NCBI RefSeq assembly: GCF_008728515.1
Contig: NC_044990.1
Coordinates: 63,096,879-63,160,878 of the forward strand
Direction: 5' to 3'
Length of the DNA stretch: 64,000 nucleotides
DNA from: Papio anubis
Lineage: Eukaryota; Chordata; Mammalia; Primates; Cercopithecidae
Shown: positions 13,284-25,305 of the stretch, piece by piece
How the letters are laid out: every line of letters starts with the position of its first letter
Position numbering within the stretch: position 1 is the stretch's first letter
Translations under genes and position numbers: made by a program
The notes under the pieces: model-generated
The model's database searches: none
What the model was told of the DNA's origin: nothing
What the model saw: the letters and a program-made list of their open reading frames with translations, nothing else

Positions 13284-13573
13284 ACTTTTTCTATCTTAGT
13301 TGAAGAAATACTGATACAAAGTATTAGGGCTTCAATATCTTCTATATTTCAAAGATACTTTTACTGGAGTTTAAAGACACTAAGGTAGATAGTTAAGATT
13401 TGATAGGAAAATATATTAGATAAAAAGAAAAGTCAGCAACAAAGAGAGCAGACGTTTTGGTTTGTTTTAACATAAGTATGTAAGTACAATTCAACTCCCA
13501 AATTCATGTGTTATTTTTAAAGACCATAGATAATGTCACCCACAGTAACTCAAAGGTTTCCATATTCATTCCA

Positions 13574-13898
13574 CCGGGCATGGTGGCTCACACCTGTAAT
13601 CCCAGCACTTTGGGAGGTTGAAGCAGGTGGATCACCTGAGGTCAGGAGTTCGAGACTAGCCTGGCCAACACGGTGAAACCCCCGTCTCTACTAAAAATAC
13701 AAAAAACTTAGCCGGACGTGGTGGCAGTCACCTGTAATCCCAGCTACTCGGGAGGGTGAGGCAGGAAAATCACTTGAACCTGGGAGGCGGAGGTTGCAGT
13801 GAGCCAAAATTGCGCCATTTCACTCCAGCCTAGGCGATAAGAGTGAAACTCCACCTCAAAATAAATAAGTAAATAAATATAAATAAATAAATAAAATA
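13574..13898 (+). mobile_element. Alu element (AluS-like), plus strand
   Basis: A full-length dimeric Alu in sense orientation: a left monomer beginning 'ccgggcatggtggctcac', the A-rich linker after 'gtctctactaaaaatac', and a right monomer ending 'actccagcctaggcgat'. The tail is (AAAT)n-like at 13857-13898. A 22-bp imperfect target-site duplication beginning aaaggttt and ending ttcca is present at 13552-13573 and 13899-13920. Confidence 0.97.
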
Positions 13899-13920
13899 AA
13901 AGGTTTCTGTATTCCTTCCA

Positions 13921-14739
13921 TACCACTTTGTTACTAAGTTGCTAAGGGGGTTAGACCTGTGAGAAAAGTAAGATATATTGGTTAGCCCAATATTCTATTT
14001 GAGATTTATGTAAATAAAGGTAATATTTAAAATCTTTGAATATTTAAAAAAAAAAAAAAGGTTGCTCTTTGGAAAAAAGTTTAAAAGAAAAGTTACCAAG
14101 AAGGAACCTTGCGTCTCTCTCTCCTTGCCTCTGTCTTCCTCGTCCATCCTACTCCAGAGAATATTGAAGGAAACGTAGAGAAAAAGTTGAAATAGTATTG
14201 TTTCTCAGATACTCATGTACAACAAAAAAAATTTCTCATCAAATTATAAAATAAATGCCAGGCAATATGCATCATATTCTGGGGAAGCAATCTGTGACTT
14301 GAAGTACACAAAATAACACCACAACATTTAAACTGATACAAAATAATAAACAGTATTAATGAATAGGGAGTGAATATTGCTTCTATCAAATTCACTTAGT
14401 AAACATAAAGGGAATGGGTTCTATATTTTTTAATTTTATAGGATGATTAAATTAATGCATTTTAATTACGTATTTTTCTGTTTTATTTCAGCCTTTAGTA
14501 ATTGACCATAATAATGGAGGAGAAACTGTATAATTTAGTATTTCTTACTGCTGAAAGGACAGAGGGAAAATGAGGAAGTAAAGCTCTACAGCTGAGAGCA
14601 TCATGTTTTTCCCAAATAAGGTAGCCAGATAAAATAGAGAAAGCTCAGTGAAATTTGAATTTCAAATAAACAACAATTAGTTTTTTTTAGTATATGTGTG
14701 TTCCAAACATGGTAATGGATATAAATAATTGTAAATCAA
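13921..14739. other. AT-rich sequence, no gene recognised
   Basis: No gene. An A-run lies at 14046-14059. The frame 14213-14395 (minus) has no recognisable domain. Confidence 0.4.
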
Positions 14740-15404
14740 TGAAAATTACTGAGGTGAGTCTCAATCATTTCAGGAGGTTTATTTGCCAAAGTTAAGGACC
14801 CATGCCCAGGAGACAGTTCTGTGCCTTTTGCCGAAGATGATTCTGAGGGCTTTAATACTTAAAGGGAAAAGGGCGGATATCAGCAAGAGAGGAATAAGTT
14901 TTAAAAAGGTGCGGGTAGAGAAGAGAAAAACTGTTGCATTCCTTTGTGTCTTTGATCAGCCTTTTACCAAATGCACAATTTACATGTGAGAGGTAGGTAG
15001 AGGTGTAGTTATTTATGCCTTAGTCTGGTTCAGCGAACTTGCATTTTTACATAAGATAACATAAAGAATAGGGCAGAGGGAAGAAGGAGCCATCAGATAC
15101 AGGTTTTTCTCAGGTGAGCAAAGGGATGACTTTGAGTTCTGTTCTTTGTCCCTCACCCGTGAAGACAAGCTATAAATTTATATTGCCAGGGTTAAATTCA
15201 ACAGAACTGTTTTAGGGTAAAGATCTTAGGACCACAAGGAATTTTCTTGTGGGCAAATTGTGAGGGAGCTATGTAGTTTTTTAGCTTTGTAGCTATCTTA
15301 TTTAAGAAAGAAATGAGAGGCAGATTTGTGTGACCCAGTTCCCAGATTTACTTTTCCCTCTGGCTTGGTGAGTTTATGGTCTCGAGATTTATTTTCCTTT
15401 CACA
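14740..15404 (-). mobile_element. Probable solitary ERV LTR, family not named, minus strand
   Basis: The block is distinct in composition from its AT-rich flanks and runs between a TG start (14740 or 14750) and a 'cctttcaca' end, as an inverted LTR would. Its 'tcaggaggtttatttgcc' start contains the reverse complement of AATAAA, consistent with the polyadenylation end of a minus-strand LTR. The far end carries 'agatttattttcctttca', a motif I associate with a common human ERV LTR that I cannot name. No matching target-site duplication was found, so the limits are approximate. The frame at 14783-14989 lies inside and is incidental. Confidence 0.55.
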
Positions 15405-18400
15405 TCCTAAAAAGATACATGTTGTTTATCTCAAGTTCAAATTTTAACTGAGCACACTATTTTAATATATTAAGTCTGGTATTCCAACGACTGAAGAGTT
15501 TCTGAGATCTTACCTTAAGTCCTAAATACATGTTTTTCAATATACCTCAAGCTGAAATAAATATGCTGGTTCAGAATTTGCGACTATGCCTTTGTAAAAA
15601 AGAAAACAAAATCTCAGCACCTCAATTCACTACGCAAAATAATAACAATAATAATAATAAACTGAAAACTGAGTCTTGCAAGAAACTGCCTTTCCTTTTG
15701 TTCCTAAGCAGATAGCTACAGATTAAATATTTAAAGGTTAAATATGTCCCCAAGTAGCTACTCTAAGTTCACCTTATGTTATGTCAAGTGCCAGTTTGTT
15801 GAGTGCTAGATGAATACACAATTGACTATTTCCCTACCTGCTCCTTTTCTCTTCCAACATGTGGATTTCCACACCCTCCTTATTTCTCTGCCAGCAATTT
15901 TTCCCCTTTAAATATCGTAGCCCTCAAAATTATCTTTGGAGAAAGGCACAGACCACAGACTGTTCCTGTGATTTCATGTTTATTTCTTCTGGTAGGCATG
16001 TCTCTAACCTTGACAAAATAAACTGGTAAATTAATTGAGACCTGTCTCAATTGATTGAAACCTTTTGGTTTACACCTTCATAAATGAATCATCTACTTTC
16101 TAAATACCAAGAGAAAAACAAGGAGGTAAAGGAATCACAGGTTTTATCCTTAACATGAGAAAGAGAAGTAAAATTATGCCTATGCTGTGAGCATTGGAAA
16201 TGATAGAGGCACATACTAATATATTGAAAATCATCAGTGGAAAGAAAATAAATGAAGTGGTACAGTTTGTACACAGACTCTGTGACATTTTGTCTGCAAT
16301 TGTAATCAATAAGAAAAATATTTTTTGCTATCCAGCCATTTTCTCACATATAAACCACAAATTCCTTACTTACAATGAAACCTTTTTGTTCCCATGTTCT
16401 AATGTACAAAAAATGAAAATGCACATGCTGTCAATGTGGTTATTAAATAAAGGATTTTCCCCCTACTGACATTCATTTTGTATTATTTTGTTGTTATGAA
16501 TGAACGAATAGGTTTTTGTGAAATGAATTGGCACAGCTAGAGATTATTGCTAAACCTTTTTTATGTTTGCAATATATCCATTGTAAAGAATGGAAGCTAC
16601 AATTTGTTTGCATGTGTTTCTCATTTTGCTTTATTTTCCCCTCCTTTCAGGTTACTTCACTACTAACAAGAACAATAATGCCAGAGAAGAGATAGCTTCA
16701 ACGAGCCTGCATGATTGCTTTTCCAACTAAAATGAGTAGAAAATGAAAACATTTTAAATGAAGTGTCTCAAATAAACATTTAATTTAGGATAAGACAGCA
16801 ACTGCATATATACCACCATATCAAATATTGAAAGAGCATTTATTGAAGATTTGAAAGACTCATTTGTGGGAAAATAAATGTAGCTCTAAAAGTGAGCTGC
16901 TGAGAGTAAATATGTAAAACCACATTTAAGCGGCATGCAATTAACGTAAATTTATACTAGAAAAAAAATGAAAACCATGGTGAGATTCTGGTGAATTATA
17001 GTATTTGAACAAGGAACTGTTTTCTTTTTCTTCAAACAGGAAGCTAGCTGTGACTGCGTGCTCCTTAATGAACTGTAGATTAAAAAAAAAAAAAAAAAAG
17101 AGAGATTATATAAATGCATTATGTTAGGAAAAGTAGTTAAATTATTTTCTCAGTTTCTTTTATATCTTGAATACCATTTCCTTTTCTTTTTCAAATACTT
17201 AAATACCTATCTGCCCAGCCCTTCTACTTTTATCTTTCTTTACTGTCTTCTCCATTTTAAGAACTGCTTTTCATTTTTTTCCCCAACGTTCGCATGTTTT
17301 CTGACATAAATATCTGTTTCTGTCCCTTGTTCATTATTTGGAATTCATCTCACCTCACCTAAACCTTTTGTTTATTTCTAGCCACATGATTAATTTTTGC
17401 CATTATATCCGAGGATTATAAATATTCGTGCAACTGCTTAACCCATAACCCTAATGGAGAGACAGAAAATTTATATTTATAATAAAGAAATAATATTGTC
17501 ATTAGAGTTCTTAGAAATCCTAAAGGATTTAATAAAATTTTATAGTAATAATAGTTGAGTTTATTAGTAGTGTTATTAGAAATGCTGATGTCACATCGCA
17601 CATGACTAGAATAACCTTCTAACAGGTTAACCAAGTTACTAATTGTAACTATATATAATATATAACTTTAACTATATTTAAAGTGATTTCAGTTACATAA
17701 GAATGGGCTAGTTGAATCAAAATATATTGCATATACTTTCCAAAAAAATAAATAACAAACACACTGTTGAATGATAAACATGTCAAAATCTTAAGCAATT
17801 TCTCTTTCTCTTAATAGTGCTATATTTACCAGACAGAGAGAAGGTGATTATCAATGAAAACATTTATGGAATAAAAATGGAAGCTGTCATGACTAATTCT
17901 AAAGCCTAAAGACATTTGCAAAGTAGGGTTTCCAAATGATTTACATTTGTTGCCAATTTTTTTGGCTAATATAAGTTTTACATTATTTTTTACTGTGTCA
18001 GCATTCAGGAGCTCAATTAAAGTTAAAGAAAATGGAATTTAAAATGACAAAATAGTTTTACTTTTCTGATACACCGTTATCAAGACAAACAGGCATATAG
18101 TTCCTTTTTGCTTATTTCACACATAAAATCTTCAGTCACAATGTGGTTTATTGTATTCTTACATTTTCCTATATAAAGATAGATAGTTTGGATCTACACT
18201 ATTAAAGTTTCTAAATCTTTTAAATATTCTTAGATTCACAATCTATTTTCCATTAGTTTGTAATGGAATGAATGCTATTCTGTATAATGATTTTATTTCT
18301 GATTATAAAACAAAGTAAATTCTAATTATGAAGCATAGGTCAAAAGCGTCTTCTGTCACTTAATTTTGATTTAGTCTTCATTCTACCAAAATGTTAATCA

Positions 18401-19302
18401 TCTCTCTTTCAAGCAATAAAACTATAAACAAGTCTGATAGATTGAAGGACATATTAATGGTTTTCAGATTACTATAGAGGAAACTTCATATTCCACTTCA
18501 TTGCAAAACATTTTTGACATTGATTACTAAATTTCACTGAACTAAATTTTGTTTTTAAGTTGAACCAAAAAAATTATCTAACTTAAATTTATTAGAAATT
18601 ACCTGGTTTATTTAAAACCTCTGTTAGCAGACTGATTATCCTTTATCCCATTTTAAATGTTCAGGAATCTGTTTTGTATCTCCTTTGTATGTTTCCTCGA
18701 ATTTTATATGGACTTCTTTTAAGTGCAATCTTAAAGACATGATCCTAACAACTTTGAAGCTTAGATTTTATTTGAAAGGCTTGCAAATACATTAGAGATT
18801 TGCTCCCTGACTACCTTAACAACAAAATTGACATTACCTTGAACAAATAATGTTTAGTTATATGTAAGGAGGAAATACACAGACTATATTGGGCACATCA
18901 TGTCACCTGCTTCTAAAGTTGGGTAGAAGTAAATCTATGTGAGAGACGCTCACAGCCAAGTGACATGTTGATGTGAGAGTTTGGAGAGAAAATAGAGGAA
19001 GGATATACTTAGTAGACTGGTCCACACTGTAGCCAAATCTTTAGTCTATAACGTATAGCACCGACAGTTAGATTGTAAAATAGGATGGTGATCAAGCCAC
19101 ACTTTTCCTTTTGAAAAGGATTGCTTCAAAATGGAAAAACTAGCTCCTCAAAGAGTGTATGTACACTCCATGCCTTGATTCTTCTCAGAAAGTCTTTGCT
19201 CTTTCTTCTCTTCTTGATACAGATACTTGTAAAGGGTAAACTAGCTGACAATACCTTTCAAATAAATATAAAACAGTACTTCATAATGAGATAAGACAGA
19301 CA
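15405..19302. other. AT-rich sequence, no gene recognised
   Basis: No credible gene. An imperfect AAT/AAC repeat lies at 15638-15662 and an A-run at 17081-17099. The frames 15530-15715, 15803-16021, 16194-16469, 17121-17309 (plus) and 16089-16274, 16100-16309, 17416-17634 (minus) are short and without recognisable domains. A polypyrimidine tract ending in AG at 16636-16650 resembles a splice acceptor, but no matching exon structure could be built. Confidence 0.4.
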
Positions 19303-19543
19303 AGTGGGGTCTTCAAAAGTTCATGGAAAATGTATATTACGAAAAGCTATGCATGGATTTCACAATTTTTCTGCACCAAAGTAAACTCATTAAAATTTTA
19401 CAAAATGTCTGCACAGGACCTAGTGTGAAGCACTAAGAAAGATATCAGTTTGAAACAAGCCACTGTCAGAACAACATAAATTCTGTTAAAATTGAAGCAA
19501 GACCAAACATCAAATTGTTGGTGAAGCTGGGGTGAAAGAATAG

Positions 19544-19919
19544 TGATGTGGTTTGGCTTTATGTTCCCACCCTAATCTCATCTTGAATTGTAATACTCAC
19601 TATCCCCATGTGTCGAGGACAGGACCTAATGGGAGGCGATTTGATCGTGGGGGTGGTTCCTCCATGCTGTTCTCCAAATAGTGAATGAGTTCTCATGAGA
19701 TTTGGTGGTTTTATAAGGCAGTTTTTCCTGCCCTTGCTAGGTCTCTTTCCTGCCACCATGTAAAGGAAGTCTTTGCTTCCCCTTCACCTTCTGCTATGAT
19801 TGTAAGTTTCCTGAGGTCTCCCCAGCCATGCTGAACCGTGAGTCAATTAAACCTCTTTTCTTCTTAAATTACTCAGTTTGGGGCAGTTCTTTATAGCAGT
19901 GCAAAGACAGACTAATACA
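19544..19919 (+). mobile_element. MST-type MaLR solitary LTR (copy 1)
   Basis: A 376-bp LTR from TG to CA in sense orientation. Recognisable blocks are 'tgatgtggtttggc' at the start, 'gttctcatgagattt', 'gattgtaagtttcctgag' and 'caattaaacctcttttctt', ending 'gactaataca'. The 5-bp target duplication is aatag (19539-19543) against aatgg (19920-19924), one mismatch. It has inserted into the mariner element. No internal MaLR sequence is attached, so it is a solitary LTR. Confidence 0.93.
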
Positions 19920-20095
19920 AATGGTGAAATCACTGACATTTATAAAATGTGTATGGGGACAATGTTCCAAATAAATCAGCAGCTGACAAATAGATAACTC
20001 ATTTTAGGAAGAGAAAAGGAAATGTTGAAGATGAAACCTGCAAGAGCACACCATCCACATCAATTTGCAACATAAAAATTAATTTTCATGACCTA

Positions 20096-20470
20096 TGATA
20101 CGGTGTGGATTTGTGTCCCTTCCCAAATCTCATGTGGAATTGTAATCCCCAATGGTGGAGGAGGGGCCTGGTGAGAGGTGATTGGATCACGGGGATGGAT
20201 TCCCCCTTGCTGTACTCCTGATAGTGAGTTCTCATGAGATCTGGTTGTTTAAAAGCGTGCAGCATCTCCCCCTTCCCTCTCTCTTCCTCCTACTCTAAAC
20301 AAGTAGGATGTGCCTGCTTCCCCCTCCATCATGATTGAAAGTTTCCTGAGGCCTCTCCAGCCGTGCTTCCTGTACAGCCTGCAGAACTATGAGCCAATTA
20401 AACCTTTTCTCTTTATAAATTACCCAGTCTCAGGTAGTTCTTTATAGTAGTGTGAGAACAGACTGATATA
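20096..20470 (+). mobile_element. MST-type MaLR solitary LTR (copy 2)
   Basis: About 375 bp with the same block order as copy 1, but closer to the usual MSTA/MSTB form ('tggttgtttaaaagcgtg', 'gcttcctgtacagcctgc'). It lies 176 bp downstream of copy 1 in the same orientation, and the intervening DNA is mariner sequence, not MaLR interior. The two LTRs differ throughout and are therefore independent insertions. The probable target duplication is accta (20091-20095) against cacta (20471-20475), imperfect. Confidence 0.93.
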
Positions 20471-20725
20471 CACTAACTAGAGAGTATCAAGAATTAAGAG
20501 TAGAAACAATAGCCAATACGGTGGACATCTACATTGATTTAGCTTACACAATTTTGACTGAAAAAATGAAAATTAAGCAAACTTTTTTCTCAAAGGGTGG
20601 CAAAACCATTGCATCCAGATCAGATACAGACAAGAGCAGAGCTTTCCATGAAAATTCTAAACAAGTGGGATTACAATTCTGAAGCTTTTTTTTCAATTTT
20701 AGTTTTTTAAGAGATTGTAACAGAA

Positions 20726-21015
20726 GGCCAGGCATTGTGACTAATGCCTGCAATCCTAGCATTTTGGGAGGCCAATGTGGGAGGATCTCTTGAGGCCAAG
20801 AGTTCAAGGCCAGCCTGGGCAACATAGCAAGATCCCGTTTCTATACTTTTTTTTTTTAAGTAGACTGGTATGGTGGCATGTGTCAGTAGTCCCATCTACT
20901 TGTGAGGCTGAGGCAAGAGACTTGCTTGATTCCAGGATTTCAAGGGCACAGTAAGCTACAAAGGTGCCACTGCAGTCCAGCCTAGGTGACAGAGTAAGGC
21001 CCTGTCTCAAAAAAA
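20726..21015 (+). mobile_element. AluJ-like element inside the mariner fossil
   Basis: A diverged dimeric Alu in sense orientation, from 'ggccaggcattgtgac' to 'tgacagagtaaggccctg' followed by an A-run. It has a T-rich middle linker at about 20848-20858 where A would be expected, which suggests local rearrangement. The many substitutions and the 'gaggccaagagttcaagg' block point to AluJ. The long minus frame 20804-21151 is an antisense shadow of this Alu. Confidence 0.93.
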
Positions 21016-21661
21016 TTATAATAGGAGGTGAAAAAATGACTTTACCACTACAATCTTGAAGATAAACACAATCAAAGCAATGACTGTCAAGAGGTGAAAG
21101 CAGTACCGTCAAAGCAAAATTGGACCAGTTGAGAGCAAGGATCACAGCCACAGTTTCTTTGGTATGCTAAACGCATTTTGCCTGTTGACTTTCTCGAGGG
21201 CCAAATGATAACATCCACTTATTATGAGAGTATTTAGGGAGAGTCAGCTGAAACTTTAGCACAATTTTGCCAGGGGAAACCTTTATCAGAGAGTCCTTCT
21301 CTACTGCAACAATGCTCTCACCAAACATGGGCAATTTTGTGCGAGTTTCAATGTGAAATCATTAAGTATCCACCTTACAGTCCTAATTTGCCTCCTTCTG
21401 ACTTCTTTTTGTTTCTTAATCTTAAAAAAATTCTAAAGAATATCCATTTTTCTTCAGGTAATAATGTAGAAGGACTACATTGACATGGTTAATTTTCAAG
21501 GACCCTCAGTTCTTTAGGGATGAACTAAATGGCTGGTATCATCACTTGCAGAAGTGTCTGGAACTTTCTAGATACTCTGTTGAGAAATAAAGTTTACATT
21601 TATATTTTTATCTTTATCTTTTAATTCCATTTTCCCATGAACTTTCCGAAGTTCCCCTGTA

Positions 21662-22195
21662 TGTGGCCATTTTTGGTTCTTCTTTTTCAAACTAATATCT
21701 CAGACATCAGCGTCTCTGGGCAATTGGGAGACATATTCATGATGTACACATTCTCCCCTCTCCACTCCTACAGTCTCTACATTCCTTTTGATACTTCCTG
21801 TGGTTCTGGCACTCTCAGTAGCATTTGTGTTACCTGTGACACTGACAAGGGTCCCGATCTATATCAAGCTTCTCTGCTTGTAGGCAGGTAACAAAAAACA
21901 ACTGGGGTAAAATCTTTGGACATAGTCTGGACGTTGAAGCAGGGACTTTACAGTCACCTACTAAGACGTTGTATTCTCTGCACTATCTTGTTAAAATAGA
22001 TTTCTTAGCCCAGTTTTCCTTTGTGGACTGAGTTTTCAGAAATAAACAGCTGGGACGCAAGACATATCCTGCATGGCAGGACAAAGCTTTATCTATCTCA
22101 GCAAAGAGCATCCAGACGCCTGCCAGCATGGAACAGCTCTCCAGATTAAATACAGATTTTTTCTTAAGCATTTTCTCACAGAGATATTGCTTTGA
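21662..22195. other. Unassigned sequence with an 84-codon open frame
   Basis: The plus-strand frame 21637-21891 starts inside the mariner terminal repeat and encodes no motif that I recognise, so it is probably incidental. The rest shows no nameable repeat. A 'gtaac' after 21885 resembles a splice donor, but no partner was identified. Confidence 0.35.
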
Positions 22196-22204
22196 TTGTG
22201 TATG

Positions 22205-22237
<33 letters not shown>

Positions 22238-22238
22238 A
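22196..22238 (+). repeat. (TG)n microsatellite
   Basis: A dinucleotide tract of roughly twenty TG units with a few interruptions near its left end (tgtatgtgtgtgcgtg). It lies immediately 5' of a minus-strand Alu monomer and probably evolved from that element's A/T-rich tail. Confidence 0.95.
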
Positions 22239-22361
22239 TTAGAGACAGGATTTTGCTATGTCAGCAAGGCTGAATGTGAACTCCTGGGCTCAAGTGATCA
22301 TCTCACCTCAACCTGCTGAGTAGATGGGAATACAGATGCATGCCACTGCATCCAGCTTTCA
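22239..22361 (-). mobile_element. Alu monomer-like fragment, minus strand
   Basis: The sequence follows about one Alu arm in reverse complement: 'agagacaggattttgctatg', 'gaactcctgggctcaagtg', 'gagtagatgggaatacag' and 'tgccactgcatccagc'. It is diverged and about 120 bp long, fitting a free Alu monomer or a truncated AluJ. Confidence 0.8.
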
Positions 22362-23390
22362 TATTGTATTTAATTTTTACTTTAAAAAAACCCATAAAAT
22401 TGCCCCTACATTTTTACATCTATAGAAAGGATGTTAAGATAACTGTTAGTTCATTTTATTGCACTAGCATTATACTGAAAGTGCCCCAGATAAACAATCA
22501 TATATTAGAAACAGAATCTAGAAGCCCACACGTTGTTAGCAGGTATGAGTCAGCAGCATTGGACTGTGCCACTCCAGGACTGTGTATCTTCAATGGTAAC
22601 CAAATATCAGAACTAGAAATTGATATCCCAGGAAACCCTGAATGGTAATTCCATATTTCTGTGATCTCATTAATCTCAGGCTGTTCACATACAAACTGAG
22701 ACATATGCAGACTTCCCTTTGGATGCAAAGACAAGTCTCATGTATGGAGCCAGAAGTTGACCTTGAAATCTGAGAGCAGGAATGAATTAGAAATAGCCTG
22801 CATATAAAGAGATCTGATTCTAATTAATAGAGACCTTCAGCTACTATAGTATCAGCCTCAAACCAGACTGAATTCGAAAGTGTCACAGTATCCAGGGTTA
22901 AAATTTTCCAGCTATGCCTTCAGAGAGACTCCTGAAACCATAAACAAGTAAGCATTGATAGATATCATTTTAAGGGACTTTGGCAAACAGAATGTATCAT
23001 ACTATTGTTTACAGAGAACTGAACATATTTGAAGACTTTATTAAGTTGTTATGATACCTAAAGAAAGGAATAGCACTGTATGTATAGACTACCTACTTGA
23101 ATAATCATTTTACCGACTCTAAATTTAGCTTTTCACTGAAGCTCCAGTGATTTCTAATGTACTTAACATGTCAAGCTAGTCTATGTTGAATCTATCTACA
23201 GCCTACTTTCACTGAAACATTTTTACATTCCAGACTATCAATTTTAGAACTAGGTCTGGGACTTGATAAAAGTCTTGTTGCTGTTTGAGCAAAATATAGT
23301 GATAATAATATAACAAATATAAATTAGCCATGTCCTTTGATGCTAAAGCACCTGCATACAAACCATAAATAAATCTTTCTTGAACACTAT
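22362..23390. other. Unassigned sequence, no credible gene
   Basis: The frames 22340-22648 (plus, 102 codons, starting in Alu sequence), 22498-22734 and 23209-23421 (minus) contain no recognisable domain. No repeat family could be named. Confidence 0.4.
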
Positions 23391-23782
23391 TGATATGGTT
23401 TAGTTCTGTGTCCCCTCCCAAATCTCATGTCAAATTGTAATCCCCATGTGTCAGGGGAAGGACCTGGTGGGAGGTAATTGGATTATGGGGGTGAATTTTC
23501 CCCACGCTGTTCCTGTAATAAGGAGTGGGTTCTCACAAGATCTGATGATTTAAAAGTGTGGTACTTCCCCCACTTCACTCTCTCTCTCTCTCACTCCTGC
23601 TCTGCCTTGGTAAGATGTGCTTGCTCCCCCTTCACCTTCTACCATGATTGTAAGTTTCCTGAGGCTTCCCAGTCATGCTTCCTATTAAGCCTGCAGAAAC
23701 GTGACTCAATTAAACCTCTTTTCTTCATAAATTATCCAGCCTCATGTAGTTCTTTATAGCAGTGTAAGAACAGACTAACACC
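23391..23782 (+). mobile_element. MST-type MaLR solitary LTR (copy 3)
   Basis: A 392-bp LTR in sense orientation starting 'tgatatggtttagttctg', with 'tcctggtgggaggt'-like and 'gattgtaagtttcctgag' blocks and ending near 'cagactaacac'. Flanking pentamers actat (23386-23390) and actgt (23783-23787) form a one-mismatch target duplication. A (CT)n expansion lies at 23579-23594. The plus frame 23478-23759 lies wholly inside the LTR and is not a gene. Confidence 0.93.
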
Positions 23783-23849
23783 ACTGTTTTCAAGAGATAT
23801 CCAGAAGCCCCATACTAAGCAGTGCTACCACCCTGATCAGAAACACAGT

Positions 23850-24490
23850 TGCCTCTTACCTGTATTATTTTAGTAGCCACATAGCTGGCCTCTGATTCCA
23901 CTTTTATTATCCATCCTCTTCAATTCTCAATATAGCAGCAATATAAATTCTTTAAAAATTTTCCTTAAATTAGAATACTCCTGTTCAAATGCTCTAACGG
24001 TTCCCATTTTCACTTACAGTTTCATAAAGAGTTTACAGCTAACTGCCTGTGCAATTCTATGCAATCTGGCTTCTAAACCATTTCCATTTCTCTCTTTCTT
24101 AATTACCTTCACTAGCCACACAGTCCTGTTGCTGCTTTAAATAACTTCTCTAAGGCATTTTACCCTCACAGTTCCCTTGCCTAGGATATTATTTCCTCAG
24201 TTATTTGTATGACTAATTATTGCCTAACCTCCTTTAAATGTTGCCCAAAGGTTTTTTTTTTTTTTTTTCATGGCATACAGACCCTTCAGCCTTGCTCATT
24301 CATTCTTGTACCTATTAACTTCCTTTACATTTTTCATTTGTATATTTCAGCTTCTAACATACTGTGTCATTTACTTTTGATTTTTATGTCTTCTTAATTG
24401 TCTGTCTTCACATATTATATTGTAGAAACAGTGTCTCATGTATAGTAGGTTTTCAAATAAGTACTTATTCATGTAATTAGTGAATGGCAT
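23850..24490 (+). mobile_element. L2 3' region
   Basis: The block order matches the L2 3' end in sense orientation: 'cctcttcaattctcaata', a 'caaatgctctaacggttcc' stretch (from the usual 'ccaatggcttcccat' region), 'gttcccttgcctaggata', 'cctcctttaaatgttgcc', and the terminus 'tgtatagtaggttttcaaat'. It is diverged throughout. A pure T-run at 24251-24268 interrupts it and could be a later insertion or slippage. Confidence 0.75.
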
Positions 24491-24609
24491 CAGATATTAC
24501 ATTATCTACAGAGATGAGAATAGACAAAAAAACTTCCTGATTTAAAAATTTAAAAATTGAGAAATTTGTCTGCCTTCTGTGTGTCTTTATGTGTCTGTGA
24601 TATATACAT

Positions 24610-25000
24610 TGCTATGGATTTAACTGTGTCTTCCTAAAATGTGTATGTTGAAGCCCTAACTCCTAAAGTGCTTGTATTTAGAGATAGGGCTTTTAGGAAG
24701 CATTGAAGTCTAAATGAGGTCATAAGCATGAGTCCCTAGTCTGAAAGGATTGATAGCCTTATAAAAAGTGGAAGAGAAAGATCTTCATCTTCCCTTTTCT
24801 CTCTCTTTTTGTGTATCATGTAAGGACACAGCCAGAAGGCCATTGAAAGCCAGGGAGAGAGCCCCAACAAGAAACTGAATCCTGATGGAATCTTGATCTT
24901 GATCCTAAAATTTTCAGACTCCAAAATGGTGAGAAAATAAGTTTCTGTTGTTTAAGCGACACAGTCTGTGGTATATTTTATGGCAGTCCAAACTCATTCA
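24610..25000 (+). mobile_element. MLT1-type MaLR solitary LTR
   Basis: Starts 'tgctatggatttaactgtg' and carries 'gccttataaaaagtggaa', 'aaggacacagccagaagg', 'cagactccaaaatggtgag', 'tttctgttgtttaagc' and the end 'ggcagtccaaactcattca', all in MLT1 order and sense orientation. The flanks are similar pentamers, tacat (24605-24609) and tatat (25001-25005). The minus frame 24736-24924 is incidental. Confidence 0.88.
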
Positions 25001-25305
25001 TATATACATATATGCGTATTCTATGTTTGCATGTTTGCAAATTTTGAGACATCGTCATAACCTGATATTAATTTGGTAGGATTTTTGGCCCAGTATTCAA
25101 ATGTTTTCTAGAAATAATGCTTGAGAACTTCTATTTGAAGTGGCACAGTGTGTCACTTTAAGTCTATCATAAATTAATATTACATGCTGATATTAATTAT
25201 GTTTTTTGGACTCTGGAAAAATCAATCATACTATCCAATAGAATCTTCTACAATCGCAAAGGAAGCTCACACAAATGAAAAAAAATTTAAAATAAAATAT
25301 TTTAG

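Larger units (their letters stand above)
19303..21661 (+). mobile_element. Mariner (Hsmar2-like) DNA transposon fossil, interrupted by three insertions
   Basis: The left end contains 'ggggtcttcaaaagttcatg', and the right end at 21628-21661 reads as its inverted repeat when reverse complemented (ggggaacttcggaaagttca). Mariner pieces are 19303-19543, 19925-20095, 20471-20725 and 21016-21661. After removing two LTRs and an Alu about 1.3 kb remains, the size of an intact mariner. A transposase remnant at 21370-21420 encodes PPYSPNLPPSDFFLF, the mariner signature around the third catalytic aspartate. That residue (codon 21400-21402) is kept, while the SPD aspartate has become N. A likely HDNA motif at 21305-21316 reads CNNA, so the second catalytic aspartate is lost. 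The reading frame is shifted and the element is dead. Confidence 0.85.

Noticed and set aside
16636..17100. Possible exon: polypyrimidine-AG, short insert, then a terminal A-run
   Set aside because: No donor site, reading frame or polyadenylation signal fits, and the A-run is more likely repeat-derived or slippage.
20804..21151. 115-codon minus-strand open frame
   Set aside because: Most of it is the antisense of an AluJ, and the rest is mariner remnant.
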